Assembly (NCBI RefSeq): GCF_019670105.1
Contig: NZ_AP023032.1
Coordinates: 933,501-997,500 of the forward strand
From: Agarivorans albus
GTDB lineage: Bacteria; Pseudomonadota; Gammaproteobacteria; Enterobacterales; Celerinatantimonadaceae
Direction of reading: 5' to 3'
Length of the DNA stretch: 64,000 nucleotides
Below the pieces are notes generated by a model. The model was not told the DNA's origin. It worked only from the letters and a program-made list of their open reading frames with translations, and ran no database searches. Position numbers and translations under genes: made by a program. Positions 9,420 through 18,669 of the stretch are shown here, one piece after another (within the stretch, counting starts at the first letter, position 1; the number at the start of each line of letters is the position of its first letter).

Positions 9420-9944
9420 GTCATTTCCTTATTCGAGTTTATATTGTGATAGCCGTAGGCATATCAAGCTGTTAGCCAATGTTAAATGACTCTTATTGGT
9501 CATTTGTTGCGCGACCATAACGCCGCTCGAATAAAAAATAGTCTTTAAAGTGAACAAATTGAGGTATTCATCAAGTAAATATCTTGGTTTTGTGATTGAA
9601 AAGGATTTCATTTTGGCTGTTTCTTCAATCGATCGCTTATATTCCGCTGATTAATCAGAGTTTTTACTTAAACCAGATAAGCAACCATAAAGTGGTAGTT
9701 ATACAATATTTTTTAACTTTGTTTGATTATTGACCGCTTTGTTCGAAGACAGCAGTCTTGTTTGGTTTTAGCGGCTTGTTCGGCAATTTTTCTAAAGATT
9801 TTTGTGGTTTTTAAGTTATTGAATGCAAATGTCTAATTGACTTATATGTTACTTAAAGGTGAGTTAATGCTGGCTTTTTAGCGCTAGGATCAAGCAATAC
9901 GGCTATTATTTATATTATCTATAGTTGATTTTGGTAATAGTGCT
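9420..9944. other. Divergent promoter region, amylase / chemoreceptor
   Basis: 525 bp without a gene between divergent starts; AT-rich with no convincing ORF. It should contain both promoters. The only notable element is the palindrome at 9484-9505, listed separately. A TGTGATTGAAAAG half-site near 9590 is too weak to call CRP. Confidence 0.5.
9484..9505 (-). promoter_or_regulatory. Candidate operator upstream of the amylase gene
   Basis: 7-bp perfect inverted repeat AAATGAC/GTCATTT with an 8-bp spacer, 65 to 86 bp upstream of the amylase start. Its position and symmetry suit a dimeric regulator, but no regulator is identified. Confidence 0.35.
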
Positions 9945-11477
9945 ATGGCAACACTTAATCAAGAAGTTACTTTTGATAAATCGCTGCAACTGGTCTCAAC
10001 AACTGACCTTCAAGGTGATATCACTTACGCAAATGAGGCCTTTTGTGAGGTGGCGGGTTACTCATATGAAGAATTGTTGGGGCAACACCACAATATTGTT
10101 CGCCACCCAGATATGCCCAAGGCCGCTTTTGCCGATTTATGGAAGAAGCTTAAAGCGGGTGAAGCGTGGCGAGGCATGGTAAAGAACCGCTGCAAAGACG
10201 GTCGCTATTATTGGGTAGATGCTTACGTTACGCCGCTCTATGAGGAAGGCCAGCACATTGGTTACCAATCGGTGAGAGTGTCGCCAAAATCGGAACACAA
10301 ACAGCGAGCAGAGATGATTTACCATAAGCTAAACAATGGTAAACATATCGAACCACTATGGAGTGGCAGGGTAGCAAGGGTATGGACGTCTGCCATTATT
10401 TTGCTGATGGGCTTACTTTGGGTGTCGATGAATATAGACAGTCGTTATGCTTTGCTAGAGTTGCTGTTTGTGGCCAGTTTATTTTTTCTTAATTTTAATG
10501 AGTTAGTCACAACGCCATGGAAGCTCAATAAGCTTAAGCAGTCGTTTGACAGCCCTAGCCGTTATATCTACGAAGGCACCGAACTGTTTGATGTCGCTCG
10601 TTTTCATATAGGTTTATTGGAAGCGAGAATTAAAACCATACTTGGTCGCACGGCAGATTCAACCAAGCGTTTACAGATCCTTTCCAAAGAACTCGCCACC
10701 ATTTCTATCACCACCAGTAAAGCTGTCGATATTGAAACTGTAGAATTAGAGCAGTTATCTGCGGCCATTCATCAAATGTCGATGACCGCGTCAGAGATCA
10801 GTAACTCCACGGTAACCGCTACCGATAAAGTGGGTGAAACTCAGAAACACTGCGAGCAAACTCAAATCAATATGAGTGAAACGCGTCAGCAAGTAGAAAC
10901 CCTGTCTGAGGATGTAAAACAAGCGGCAAACTTAGCCAAAGAGCTAACCGATGATGCTGATGGTATTGCTAAGGTGATGGAAGAAATCCAAGGCATTGCT
11001 TATCAAACTAACCTGCTAGCTTTAAATGCAGCCATTGAAGCGGCACGAGCGGGGGAGAAGGGCAGAGGTTTTTCGGTGGTTGCCGATGAAGTGAGAGCGC
11101 TCTCTAATCGCACCCATCAAGCCACAAGTTTAATCGAGCAATCGGTGGATAAAATGCAAAATAGCTTAGCATCTTGGGAAGACAGAATGACGCAGAGTAG
11201 TGGCCAAGCTGAGCAGTGCTTACTAACCGCAAGTCGTAGTTCAGAATTAGTAGCTGACATTTCTAACATGATGAATGAAGTGCATGACGTATCTACCACC
11301 ATATCAGTGGCTGCCGAGCAACAGTCTGTGGTGAGTGCCAATATTTCGGAAAATGTGGCTAAGATTAGCCAACTCAGTCAAGAAACAAAACATCATGCGA
11401 GTGAACTTAAAACCAGTAGTAGTGAGCTGGCTAAAAAGTCTAATGACATAGCTTCACTGTCGGATATGTTTGCCTAA
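9945..11477 (+). CDS. PAS-headed Aer-like methyl-accepting chemotaxis protein
   Basis: 510-residue chemoreceptor, probably sensing redox or oxygen through a PAS-bound FAD as Aer does. The N-terminal PAS domain (about 10-115) has the Aer signature [21 protein letters not shown] and [17 protein letters not shown]. Two short hydrophobic segments follow (about 145-185), then a HAMP-like region and a methyl-accepting signalling domain with the conserved hairpin tip [21 protein letters not shown] and [14 protein letters not shown]. There is no periplasmic sensing loop. It ends 3 bp from the stop of a convergent gene. A paralogue with the same layout lies at 39684-41282. Confidence 0.93.
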   Translation: MATLNQEVTFDKSLQLVSTTDLQGDITYANEAFCEVAGYSYEELLGQHHNIVRHPDMPKAAFADLWKKLKAGEAWRGMVKNRCKDGRYYWVDAYVTPLYEEGQHIGYQSVRVSPKSEHKQRAEMIYHKLNNGKHIEPLWSGRVARVWTSAIILLMGLLWVSMNIDSRYALLELLFVASLFFLNFNELVTTPWKLNKLKQSFDSPSRYIYEGTELFDVARFHIGLLEARIKTILGRTADSTKRLQILSKELATISITTSKAVDIETVELEQLSAAIHQMSMTASEISNSTVTATDKVGETQKHCEQTQINMSETRQQVETLSEDVKQAANLAKELTDDADGIAKVMEEIQGIAYQTNLLALNAAIEAARAGEKGRGFSVVADEVRALSNRTHQATSLIEQSVDKMQNSLASWEDRMTQSSGQAEQCLLTASRSSELVADISNMMNEVHDVSTTISVAAEQQSVVSANISENVAKISQLSQETKHHASELKTSSSELAKKSNDIASLSDMFA

Positions 11478-11480
11478 ACC

Positions 11481-11765
11481 TTAGTTACTGTAACTACTAA
11501 TATGTACCTCTGCGGCCTTATCGCGCAGAGGTACAAGCGATTGATAAGTCGGCGAGTGGAACCAACTCTCTAGTTGTTCACCACTACCAAATTCGATCAC
11601 CACGCTTTGCTCAAATTGGCTAGAACCCACCAGTTGCTTATGCCATTGACCGCGTAGCAATACCTTGGCTTTATAAGGAGTTAACGACTCGCCCACAGCC
11701 TTAACATATTGTTGCCAAAGAGTAGGGTCTTTAATGTTAACTTGTCCCAACAAATACGCTGCCAT
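11481..11765 (-). CDS. DUF1330-like small protein
   Basis: 94-residue cytoplasmic protein resembling the DUF1330 dimeric alpha-beta barrel family: YLLGQVNIKDPTLWQQYVKAVGESLTP-type start, AKVLLRG in the middle, VVIEFGS and SPTYQSLVPLRDKAA toward the end. Members are small ferredoxin-fold proteins without a settled activity. It is convergent with, and nearly touches, the chemoreceptor gene. Confidence 0.75.
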   Translation of the reverse strand: MAAYLLGQVNIKDPTLWQQYVKAVGESLTPYKAKVLLRGQWHKQLVGSSQFEQSVVIEFGSGEQLESWFHSPTYQSLVPLRDKAAEVHISSYSN

Positions 11766-11889
11766 AATGCCTCAAAACTTGTTTTCCTTGTTGGTTTTAA
11801 AGCTAGCCTTAATATGCTCACTTGGAAACCAATAAAATATCTAAATAAAGCGTAATGGTCTTTTCTCTAAGCGCTTGTATACTTTTGAT

Positions 11890-13809
11890 ATGAGTGAAGA
11901 AAATTTAGCACTGGTATTAGTCGGCCCAATCTTAAGACAAATCAGCACTACTAAGCTGAGCATGTGGATTGCCACCTCGCAAGCTGTAGAACTACAACTT
12001 ACCTTGCAAGCGAAGGGCAAGCCGCCACAGTTGTTTGATCATCAGCAAATCATGCAAACTAGCCAATGCATTTGTGCTGGTGAGCATCTTTATTATTACT
12101 TAATAGATCTAGAGCTTAAATCGGCTTTGCCCGTCGATACTTGGGTTAGCTACGATTTAGGTCTTATTAAAGCTGGTGAATCGGAGCCTTTAACGTGGCG
12201 AGATTGGGCACCTGAATTGGTGTATCCACCGCACAATTTACCAGGCTTTGTGGTTCCTAATAAGGTAAAGCAAATGCTACATGGCTCATGCCGTAAACCG
12301 CACTTTGCTAGTGGCGATGGTTTGGTAAGAGCAGATGCTTGGCTAGCGGAACAAGAGTTAGATAACTGGCCAAGTTTGCTAATGCTAAGTGGCGATCAAG
12401 TATATGCCGACGACGTTGCTACTCCCATGCTAGTCGCTATTCACCAGTTAGTTGCCCGTTTAGGTTTGGCGAATGAGCCTTTTCAAGACAGTAAACTAGC
12501 CGCTAGTGAACAGCTTCATGCTCAAGGGCATTATTTGTCTCGCCAAGAGCTATTGCCTAAAGAGGGAGTAGAACTGGCAGCCAATAAAGCCTTATTTAGC
12601 GCGGTAAAGAAACCTATTTTCACCTCTGATCATGCTAACAATCATTTAATCTCTTTAGCCGAAATGCTTGCCATGTACTTGTTAGTGTGGTCACCCAGCG
12701 CTTGGTCGAAACTGGATATGAGCCCGCCAGACTCATTAAGTTTTGAGCAACTGGACGAGTTTGTTAAGCAGCGCGAAACCCTTGATGGCTTTGTTGCGGG
12801 TTTAGCTAAAGTGCAGCGCTTAATGGCGCATTTGCCTTGCGCAATGATGTTTGATGACCATGATGTCACCGACGATTGGAATTTAACCGCAGCTTGGGAG
12901 CAAAGTGCCTACGGTCATCCATTTTCTAAACGTATTATTGGCAATGCTTTAGTGGCCTACTTTCTATGCCAAGGCTGGGGCAATGCACCAGACAACTTTT
13001 CAGCGAAGTTGCTAGGCGAACTACAAGCGAGCTTGTTGACTCCCGGTGGTCAGCAACATATAGCGCTGATCGATACGCTACTTAGCTACCCACAGTGGCA
13101 TTACCATTGGGATACTGAACCTAAGTTACTAGTGTTGGATACTAGAACTCACCGCTGGCGCTCGGAGCGTAACCTTAATTCACCGTCGGGTTTGATGGAT
13201 TGGGAAGCCCTTACCGATTTACAGCAGCAATTGATTGGGCTAGATGCCGTTATATTAGTTTCCCCTGCACCGATGTTTGGGGTAAAGCTTATTGAAGTGA
13301 TTCAGCGTCTTTTTACCTTGGCAGGAAAACCACTGCTGGTGGATGCAGAAAACTGGATGGCGCATCCAGGTTCGGCAAACGCGTTATTAAATTTATTTCG
13401 CCACCCTAAAACGCCACAGCACTTTGTGATTTTGTCTGGTGATGTGCATTACTCTTTTGCTTATCAAATTCAACTGCGTGGCAGAGAAGGTGGTCCCGAT
13501 ATTTGGCAAATCACTAGCAGTGGCATAAAAAACCAATTTCCTGAAGGCTTGCTTAATACCCTAGATCGGATTAATCGCTGGCTATATTCACCTCGCTCAC
13601 CACTTAATTGGTTTACTCGTCGCAGACGAATGCGCATTGTGCCTCATCGACCAGAAAATGCTGCACGTGGTGAGCGCTTACTTAATGCCTCCGGCATTGG
13701 TTTGCTTGAACTAAATAGCGATGGCTCTCCCAAGGCGGTGCTGCAATTAACGGCCAAAGGAGAGGCGATAGCGTTTGAAATGTCTGAGCAAGACGCGCGC
13801 TGGGAATAG
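11890..13809 (+). CDS. PhoD-like phosphodiesterase/phosphatase
   Basis: 639-residue metallophosphatase-like hydrolase of the PhoD/alkaline phosphatase D superfamily. Visible motifs: VGPILRQI at the start, MLHGSCRKP, LMLSGDQVYADD near residue 165, MMFDDHDVTDDW near 321 and VILSGDVHYSFAY near 517, which together supply the metal ligands. There is no signal peptide, twin-arginine motif or lipobox, so unlike classical PhoD it is probably cytoplasmic. A TTG at 11875 is in frame, but neither it nor this ATG has a clear ribosome site; ATG was preferred because the VGPILR block follows closely. The MMPL gene starts 97 bp downstream. Confidence 0.82.
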   Translation: MSEENLALVLVGPILRQISTTKLSMWIATSQAVELQLTLQAKGKPPQLFDHQQIMQTSQCICAGEHLYYYLIDLELKSALPVDTWVSYDLGLIKAGESEPLTWRDWAPELVYPPHNLPGFVVPNKVKQMLHGSCRKPHFASGDGLVRADAWLAEQELDNWPSLLMLSGDQVYADDVATPMLVAIHQLVARLGLANEPFQDSKLAASEQLHAQGHYLSRQELLPKEGVELAANKALFSAVKKPIFTSDHANNHLISLAEMLAMYLLVWSPSAWSKLDMSPPDSLSFEQLDEFVKQRETLDGFVAGLAKVQRLMAHLPCAMMFDDHDVTDDWNLTAAWEQSAYGHPFSKRIIGNALVAYFLCQGWGNAPDNFSAKLLGELQASLLTPGGQQHIALIDTLLSYPQWHYHWDTEPKLLVLDTRTHRWRSERNLNSPSGLMDWEALTDLQQQLIGLDAVILVSPAPMFGVKLIEVIQRLFTLAGKPLLVDAENWMAHPGSANALLNLFRHPKTPQHFVILSGDVHYSFAYQIQLRGREGGPDIWQITSSGIKNQFPEGLLNTLDRINRWLYSPRSPLNWFTRRRRMRIVPHRPENAARGERLLNASGIGLLELNSDGSPKAVLQLTAKGEAIAFEMSEQDARWE

Positions 13810-13906
13810 ATTTTTTTGTAACTGATTCATTTTTATTGAAAATAAATTGCGTGTTGCTTGGTCTAGTTAAAAAGGCAGTATTTTTTAGTTAATATAAAGG
13901 CGGACT

Positions 13907-16012
13907 ATGCAACAAACCAAGGCCTCAATGTTTATCCTAAGCATGCAACATGCTTGGGTGAAATTTGGCTGGCTGTTGCTGCTAATTGTTGCCTTAATGG
14001 GCTTACCCAAACTCAACTTGCAACCCAGCATTCAAGCCTATTTCTCTAAGAATGATCCAGAGCTTGTTGCTCTAAGTATATTTGAACAGCAGTTTGGTGC
14101 TGATGCTAATCTTCAGGTTTTGTTCATCGGCTCTCAAAGCTGGACCAGCCCAAATCAACTCGCTTTGCTCCAGAGTATTAGTCAGCAGTTATTGCTGCTT
14201 GAGGGAGTCGAAACTGTTAGCCCAACTACCGATTTAGCCTTGCAATCGGCCTTACCTCCCACACTAGCAAAACAGCTAGTTAGTGAAGATGGTTTAAGTG
14301 TATTGCTTAGCCTAAATGTAGCGCCGAATATTGCTGAACAGGCGAAGCTTGTACCAGAGCTTTTCTCGCAGCTTGATACTGTGCTGCAAGAGTTTGCAGC
14401 TGAAGGCGTCTCTTATCAATATGCTGGAGAACTAGCGCTAAGTCAGCAATATCTTAAGGTATTGAAGCATGATTTGAGTTGGTTTGCTCCAGCGCTGATC
14501 ATCAGTTTTGCCTTGCTATTTACTTTGGTTATTCGCAATCTGCGGTGGTTAGCTGCCATGGCCAGCTGCGCCTTTTTTAGCTTGCTGCTTACTTTGGGGC
14601 TAAGTGGTTGGTTGGGTTTAAAATTGGCGGCAATTAGTGCTTTTATTCCCTTGGTTATCATTAGTCTCATCATGGCCTATTGCAGCCATTTATATTTTGC
14701 ATGGCGAGAGCAGCTAGTAGTGAGCAATGATAGCTATCAGGCTATATTGGGCGCTTTAGAGCACAAGTTCTCACCTTTGCTTTGGGGGGCGTTAACCACC
14801 GCTGCAGGTTTCTTATTATTGAATCTAAGCCCTTCACCACCAATTGCAGATTTTGGCTTAATGGTGGCATTTTCAGTGTTAGTTAATGGCTTGGCCTGTT
14901 GCTCCCTGCTGCCTTGGTGGCTAAAAGGCATTACATGTTCAAAAAATATAAACACAAAACAACCCGCTAAATTAGTTAACTTTTCTCTTTTGCTTAAGTA
15001 TCGACGCGTTATTTTGCTGGCCGCACTTGTTGTGAGCTTAGTGGCGGGGTGGGCGGTAAGTCAGCTGCGCTTTGATGATGATCCTTTGAACTACTTTAAA
15101 GCCGATAATGCTTTTTCTTTGAGCAGAGATAAACTGCAGCAACAGTTTTTAGGTTTACATAGTGTGCGTTATCAGCTTAACGAACAAAGCGATGATCCCT
15201 TGGCTCGTTCAGAGCCATTAAGCCGATTGCTAGGCTACTTAAATCAGCAAGCCGAAGTTCGCCAAGTAAACAGCAAACATGATTGGTTAGATTGGTTTGC
15301 ACAAGACCCAACAGCAATTATGAGTATGTCTACGGTGCAGCAAAGTGGGCTTGATTTAGCTAAACAGGCAGAGTTACTCACGGTATGGTTACAGCCATTA
15401 AGCAATCGCCAGCTTATTGAGTTTGAGCAACGAGTGGCACAGTGGGCGGCTGCCGAGCAAATCCAATTATCACCCGCTTATAGCAGCAACCTCATTTTTG
15501 CTAAGTTTAACCAAGCTAATGGCCAAGCGATGTTGCTGTCTTTTAGCCTTGCTTTCTTGTTAGTGGCCTTGGTGGTGCTAGTGTTAAAACGCAGTGGGTA
15601 TCTAATGCTGCTAGCATTGCTGGCTAACGCCATTCCGCTATTATGGGTATTTGCTCTATGGCAACTATTTGGCCAACACTTAAGCTTAGGCAGTGCGGTG
15701 GTAATGGGCATGATGCTAGGCATTATTGTTGATGATAGTTTGCACATATTACTTAAGGTTGATCCGGTGCGTGGTGGCGCCCAGCTGCAGCAAGGTATGG
15801 CTAGCATTACTCCCGCTTTATTGCTCACTTCTGGGGCGCTAACAGTTGGTTTCGCCCTAGCTTATCTATCTGATTTTTTGCCTATTCAGCAAATGGGTTT
15901 GCTCTCAGCGCTTACCCTGTTATTAGCCTTGTTGGTGGACTTATTGATACTGCCTTTGTGTTTACCTCATGCTAAAAGCCGTTTGTCAGCAGAGCTAGGA
16001 GGGCAGCCATGA
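13907..16012 (+). CDS. MMPL/RND-family exporter
   Basis: 701-residue integral membrane protein of the MMPL branch of the RND superfamily. It shows the expected two-fold repeat: one N-terminal helix, a periplasmic loop (about 35-185), a cluster of helices including FIPLVIISLIMAYCSHLYF, a central helix near 365, a second loop, and a second cluster with GMMLGIIVDDSLHILL. Such proteins usually export lipids or hydrophobic molecules using the proton gradient. Its stop overlaps the ATG of the diiron gene by 4 bp, and that gene overlaps the KAS III gene by 10 bp, so the three are one translation-coupled unit. It probably exports the cassette's product, which is an inference from position. Confidence 0.85.
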   Translation: MQQTKASMFILSMQHAWVKFGWLLLLIVALMGLPKLNLQPSIQAYFSKNDPELVALSIFEQQFGADANLQVLFIGSQSWTSPNQLALLQSISQQLLLLEGVETVSPTTDLALQSALPPTLAKQLVSEDGLSVLLSLNVAPNIAEQAKLVPELFSQLDTVLQEFAAEGVSYQYAGELALSQQYLKVLKHDLSWFAPALIISFALLFTLVIRNLRWLAAMASCAFFSLLLTLGLSGWLGLKLAAISAFIPLVIISLIMAYCSHLYFAWREQLVVSNDSYQAILGALEHKFSPLLWGALTTAAGFLLLNLSPSPPIADFGLMVAFSVLVNGLACCSLLPWWLKGITCSKNINTKQPAKLVNFSLLLKYRRVILLAALVVSLVAGWAVSQLRFDDDPLNYFKADNAFSLSRDKLQQQFLGLHSVRYQLNEQSDDPLARSEPLSRLLGYLNQQAEVRQVNSKHDWLDWFAQDPTAIMSMSTVQQSGLDLAKQAELLTVWLQPLSNRQLIEFEQRVAQWAAAEQIQLSPAYSSNLIFAKFNQANGQAMLLSFSLAFLLVALVVLVLKRSGYLMLLALLANAIPLLWVFALWQLFGQHLSLGSAVVMGMMLGIIVDDSLHILLKVDPVRGGAQLQQGMASITPALLLTSGALTVGFALAYLSDFLPIQQMGLLSALTLLLALLVDLLILPLCLPHAKSRLSAELGGQP

Positions 16013-16719
16013 AACGACATGCTATGGGCAATTGTTTTGCCGCCAAGCTAGCGACTCCGAGCTTAAACTTGCAACACCCTATTGCCAGTTGGAGCAAGCA
16101 ATATGCAGGCTTACCATTAGAGTTTTCTTCAGCACATACCGAGGCGCTCGCGATACTTATGCCGCTATTGTTGTGTGGCGAACAATCAGCCCAGCTGGTG
16201 TTTCAGCAGCAAGCATTGCAATTTAGCCAGCAACAATGCGCCGATTCAGTATTAGCCTTAAATGAAGTAGAAGCCGATGAAGCGTGGCATGACGAAGCGC
16301 TACAAATGGTATTTTCTCAACTGCCGGAGCTTGCAGAACAGCATAAGGTTCGCCGTACCGCCCAGCGATTTTATGCTGGCTTAGGCCGCAGTTTAAGCTT
16401 ACAGCAGCAGTTTGTGCGAATTGCCAGTTTAGATGCCTGTGTAACCCAGCTCATGCAGTTGATTGAGCGTGGCAGCATCGGCAGTCGTCATCCTTTTTCG
16501 CTGCTGTGCGGCTTAATTAAAAAAGACGAAGCCAAGCATGTGTATGTGAGCAAGCACTTTGCTCAGCATCTTGGGGCAAGTGTGAGTGACATGGCAGAAG
16601 AGCGTTTGAGGGTGCTTGGTGCGTTAATGCAGCTGCTCAAACAGCAAGCCGATCAGTTTGAAATTATAGGCGTTGATTTGGATAAGCTAGAAAAAAGATT
16701 GGAGCTAAAATGGCAGTAA
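16009..16719 (+). CDS. Ferritin-like diiron-carboxylate protein
   Basis: 236-residue protein that I read as a four-helix diiron oxygenase/oxidase. A complete ligand set can be placed: E58 (CGEQSA), E91-x-x-H94 (DEAWH), D142 (SLDACV) and E174-x-x-H177 (KKDEAKH). This is the E, ExxH, E/D, ExxH order of ferritin-like diiron enzymes; the DExxH spelling recalls AurF/CmlI-type N-oxygenases, though it is shorter than them. No signal peptide is present. Its place between an MMPL exporter and a KAS III enzyme suggests it oxidises an acyl or acyl-derived intermediate. A structural ferritin role is less likely. The substrate is unknown. Confidence 0.65.
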   Translation: MKRHAMGNCFAAKLATPSLNLQHPIASWSKQYAGLPLEFSSAHTEALAILMPLLLCGEQSAQLVFQQQALQFSQQQCADSVLALNEVEADEAWHDEALQMVFSQLPELAEQHKVRRTAQRFYAGLGRSLSLQQQFVRIASLDACVTQLMQLIERGSIGSRHPFSLLCGLIKKDEAKHVYVSKHFAQHLGASVSDMAEERLRVLGALMQLLKQQADQFEIIGVDLDKLEKRLELKWQ

Positions 16720-17759
16720 AATTTGCAAGCCATTCATTAAACTTATTGGCTGCTAACTGGTTTGTGCCACATCAGCCAGTCGCTAATGAACAGTTGTTAG
16801 GCTACATGGCGGAGCAATGTGGTTGGCGCATGGCACGTAAAGCCAAAATTATTGCCAAACGTTTAGGGGTGGAGCGGCGCTTTTTAAGCCGCAGTTTTGC
16901 CCAGCCACGCAGTCAAGCTTTACCAACTGGCGTGGATATGGCAAAGCAGGTGCTACAACAGTGCTTGCAGCAGGCGGATTTGCAGGTTGAGCAACTAGGG
17001 TATTTGTTAAGCCATACCTGTACGCCGCACACCCAAGTTCCGCCCAATGCAGCATGGTTGGCCGATGAGTTGGCATACCACGGCGCTTATGCCGAGCTTC
17101 GCCAAGCTTGTACCGGTTTTGCCAATGGTTTGCAGCTAGCTAGCGCGTTATGCGCCGCAGACCAAGCGCCAGTAGCTATTGTGGGCAGTGAAACGGGCTC
17201 GGTGTATTTCGATTTAGATAAGCAATTTGTCGATCAGCAACAGTTAGTGAATTTTGTGCAAATGGGAGATGGTTGTGGTGGGGTTATTGTTGGCCCTGCT
17301 AGCCAGCCAGAGCGATTAATTAAAGATATTTACCTAGGGCAAATTGGGCATAACAAAGCCCCTGGCTTTTACTTAGATGCTGGGGCTAATACTGTTGGTG
17401 AGGGCAATATGGCGCGCTTTCATCATAATATTACTCAGGTGAAGGAAACTGGCTCACAGTTATTTGAGTTAGGCTTAGAGGCAGTGCTGTCACGGGGTTA
17501 TCAACTTAGTGACTTTCGTTACATTTTGCCGCATCAAGCCAATGGTCATATCGATAAACTACTGAGCAAAGCACTTAACTATCCAAAAGAACAAATCATT
17601 AATGATGCAAAACTATTCGGTAATCTTGGGTCAGCAGCTATTTGGTTAAGCTTTGCTCGTTTACTTGAGAATTGCCCCTTAGAGCCTGGAGACCAAGTAT
17701 TGGTGTTAGGCGCAGAAGCGACAAAATACCTTTATGGTGGTTTTGTTTATCAGCATTAG
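16710..17759 (+). CDS. KAS III (FabH-like) ketoacyl synthase
   Basis: 349-residue thiolase-fold enzyme of the 3-oxoacyl-ACP synthase III family, expected to condense an acyl-CoA with malonyl-ACP or a related extender. The catalytic triad can be placed: C134 in RQACTGFANG, H275 in ILPHQANGH and N305 in LFGNLGSAA. The last motif differs from the GNTSAAS of housekeeping FabH, indicating a specialised clade such as those making secondary metabolites or alkyl chains. It overlaps the diiron gene by 10 bp. No acyl carrier protein or malonyl transferase is encoded alongside, so it must borrow them from primary metabolism. Confidence 0.85.
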   Translation: MAVKFASHSLNLLAANWFVPHQPVANEQLLGYMAEQCGWRMARKAKIIAKRLGVERRFLSRSFAQPRSQALPTGVDMAKQVLQQCLQQADLQVEQLGYLLSHTCTPHTQVPPNAAWLADELAYHGAYAELRQACTGFANGLQLASALCAADQAPVAIVGSETGSVYFDLDKQFVDQQQLVNFVQMGDGCGGVIVGPASQPERLIKDIYLGQIGHNKAPGFYLDAGANTVGEGNMARFHHNITQVKETGSQLFELGLEAVLSRGYQLSDFRYILPHQANGHIDKLLSKALNYPKEQIINDAKLFGNLGSAAIWLSFARLLENCPLEPGDQVLVLGAEATKYLYGGFVYQH

Positions 17760-17977
17760 GGCCTTATTTGGCTGATTTTTTCTGTGAGTTAACGCGGTAC
17801 TTGTTGGTTTATTTTGCGAGTTACTATCTCATTGTTTCATTCGGTTTCACTCTCTTTTGAAGTACTTCAATTTTTGCCAATTTAACTCAGACTGAAAACT
17901 GGATTGCTCTTCACTAAGGGTAAGATTAAGCATTGTTAGAGTGAATTGATTTCAAAGTATTTAAGGGTGGGCAAAGT

Positions 17978-18667
17978 ATGCAAGTAGCAGGTAAATGGGC
18001 CTTAGTGACTGGGGCAAGTCGAGGTGTGGGTTTACGCATTGCCAAAGCATTAGCCGCTAAAGGTGCCAAAGTGATTGTGCACAGTCGAAGTTTGAGCGCA
18101 TCGCAAAAAGTGGTAGATGAGATTACCCGCCTGCAAGGCTTCGCGGTTGCGGTAGAAGCCGAGCTGTCTGATAACCAAGCTGTAGCCAGTTTAGTGAGTC
18201 AAGTTAATCAATTAACTCATCAATCTTTGACGGTGTTATATAACAATGCCGCAATTATGACGCCTTGGCGAGATGACGCCGTGGTTCCTGCCTCAGATTA
18301 TGCCTTAAGTTTTCAAGTAAATTGCATTGCACCAGCAAGTTTATGTGACGCCTTTTTACCGCAAATGAAGCAGCAAGGTGAGGGACGTATAGTTAATGTT
18401 ACCTCTGGCATTGCCGACCAACCTCAGCTTATGGCTTATAGCTGTTCTAAAGCTGCCTTAGATCGTTATGTGCGCGACATGCTGCCCAGCTTAGCTGGCA
18501 GCGGTGTATTAATGAACTTAATGGATCCTGGTTGGTTGCAGACCGACTTAGGCGGAGAGCAAGCGCCAAATCATCCAGATTCAGTATTACCGGGCGCTTT
18601 GGTCCCGGTTTTACTTGATGAAGAGGCAGGTAGTGGCCAGCTCTACTGCGCTCAGGACTACCGTTAA
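17978..18667 (+). CDS. Short-chain dehydrogenase/reductase
   Basis: 229-residue NAD(P)-dependent oxidoreductase of the classical SDR family. It has the cofactor motif TGASRGVG near residue 12, NNAA near 88, a catalytic Ser in VTSGIAD and the Tyr-Lys pair in YSCSK near 157. The C-terminus is slightly short. It lies 218 bp downstream of the KAS III gene in the same direction, so it could reduce a ketone made by that enzyme, but it may equally be independent. Its stop is 2 bp from the stop of the convergent MFS gene. Confidence 0.9.
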   Translation: MQVAGKWALVTGASRGVGLRIAKALAAKGAKVIVHSRSLSASQKVVDEITRLQGFAVAVEAELSDNQAVASLVSQVNQLTHQSLTVLYNNAAIMTPWRDDAVVPASDYALSFQVNCIAPASLCDAFLPQMKQQGEGRIVNVTSGIADQPQLMAYSCSKAALDRYVRDMLPSLAGSGVLMNLMDPGWLQTDLGGEQAPNHPDSVLPGALVPVLLDEEAGSGQLYCAQDYR

Positions 18668-18669
18668 AT

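Noticed and set aside
9585-9610. CRP site before the amylase (TGTGATTGAAAAGG)
   Set aside because: Only the left half matches; the right half is absent.
9429-9611. 60-residue frame upstream of the amylase
   Set aside because: Lies in the promoter region, has no ribosome site and runs through the candidate operator.
17672-17860. 62-residue frame after the KAS III gene
   Set aside because: Overlaps the end of the KAS III gene in another frame and has no ribosome site.
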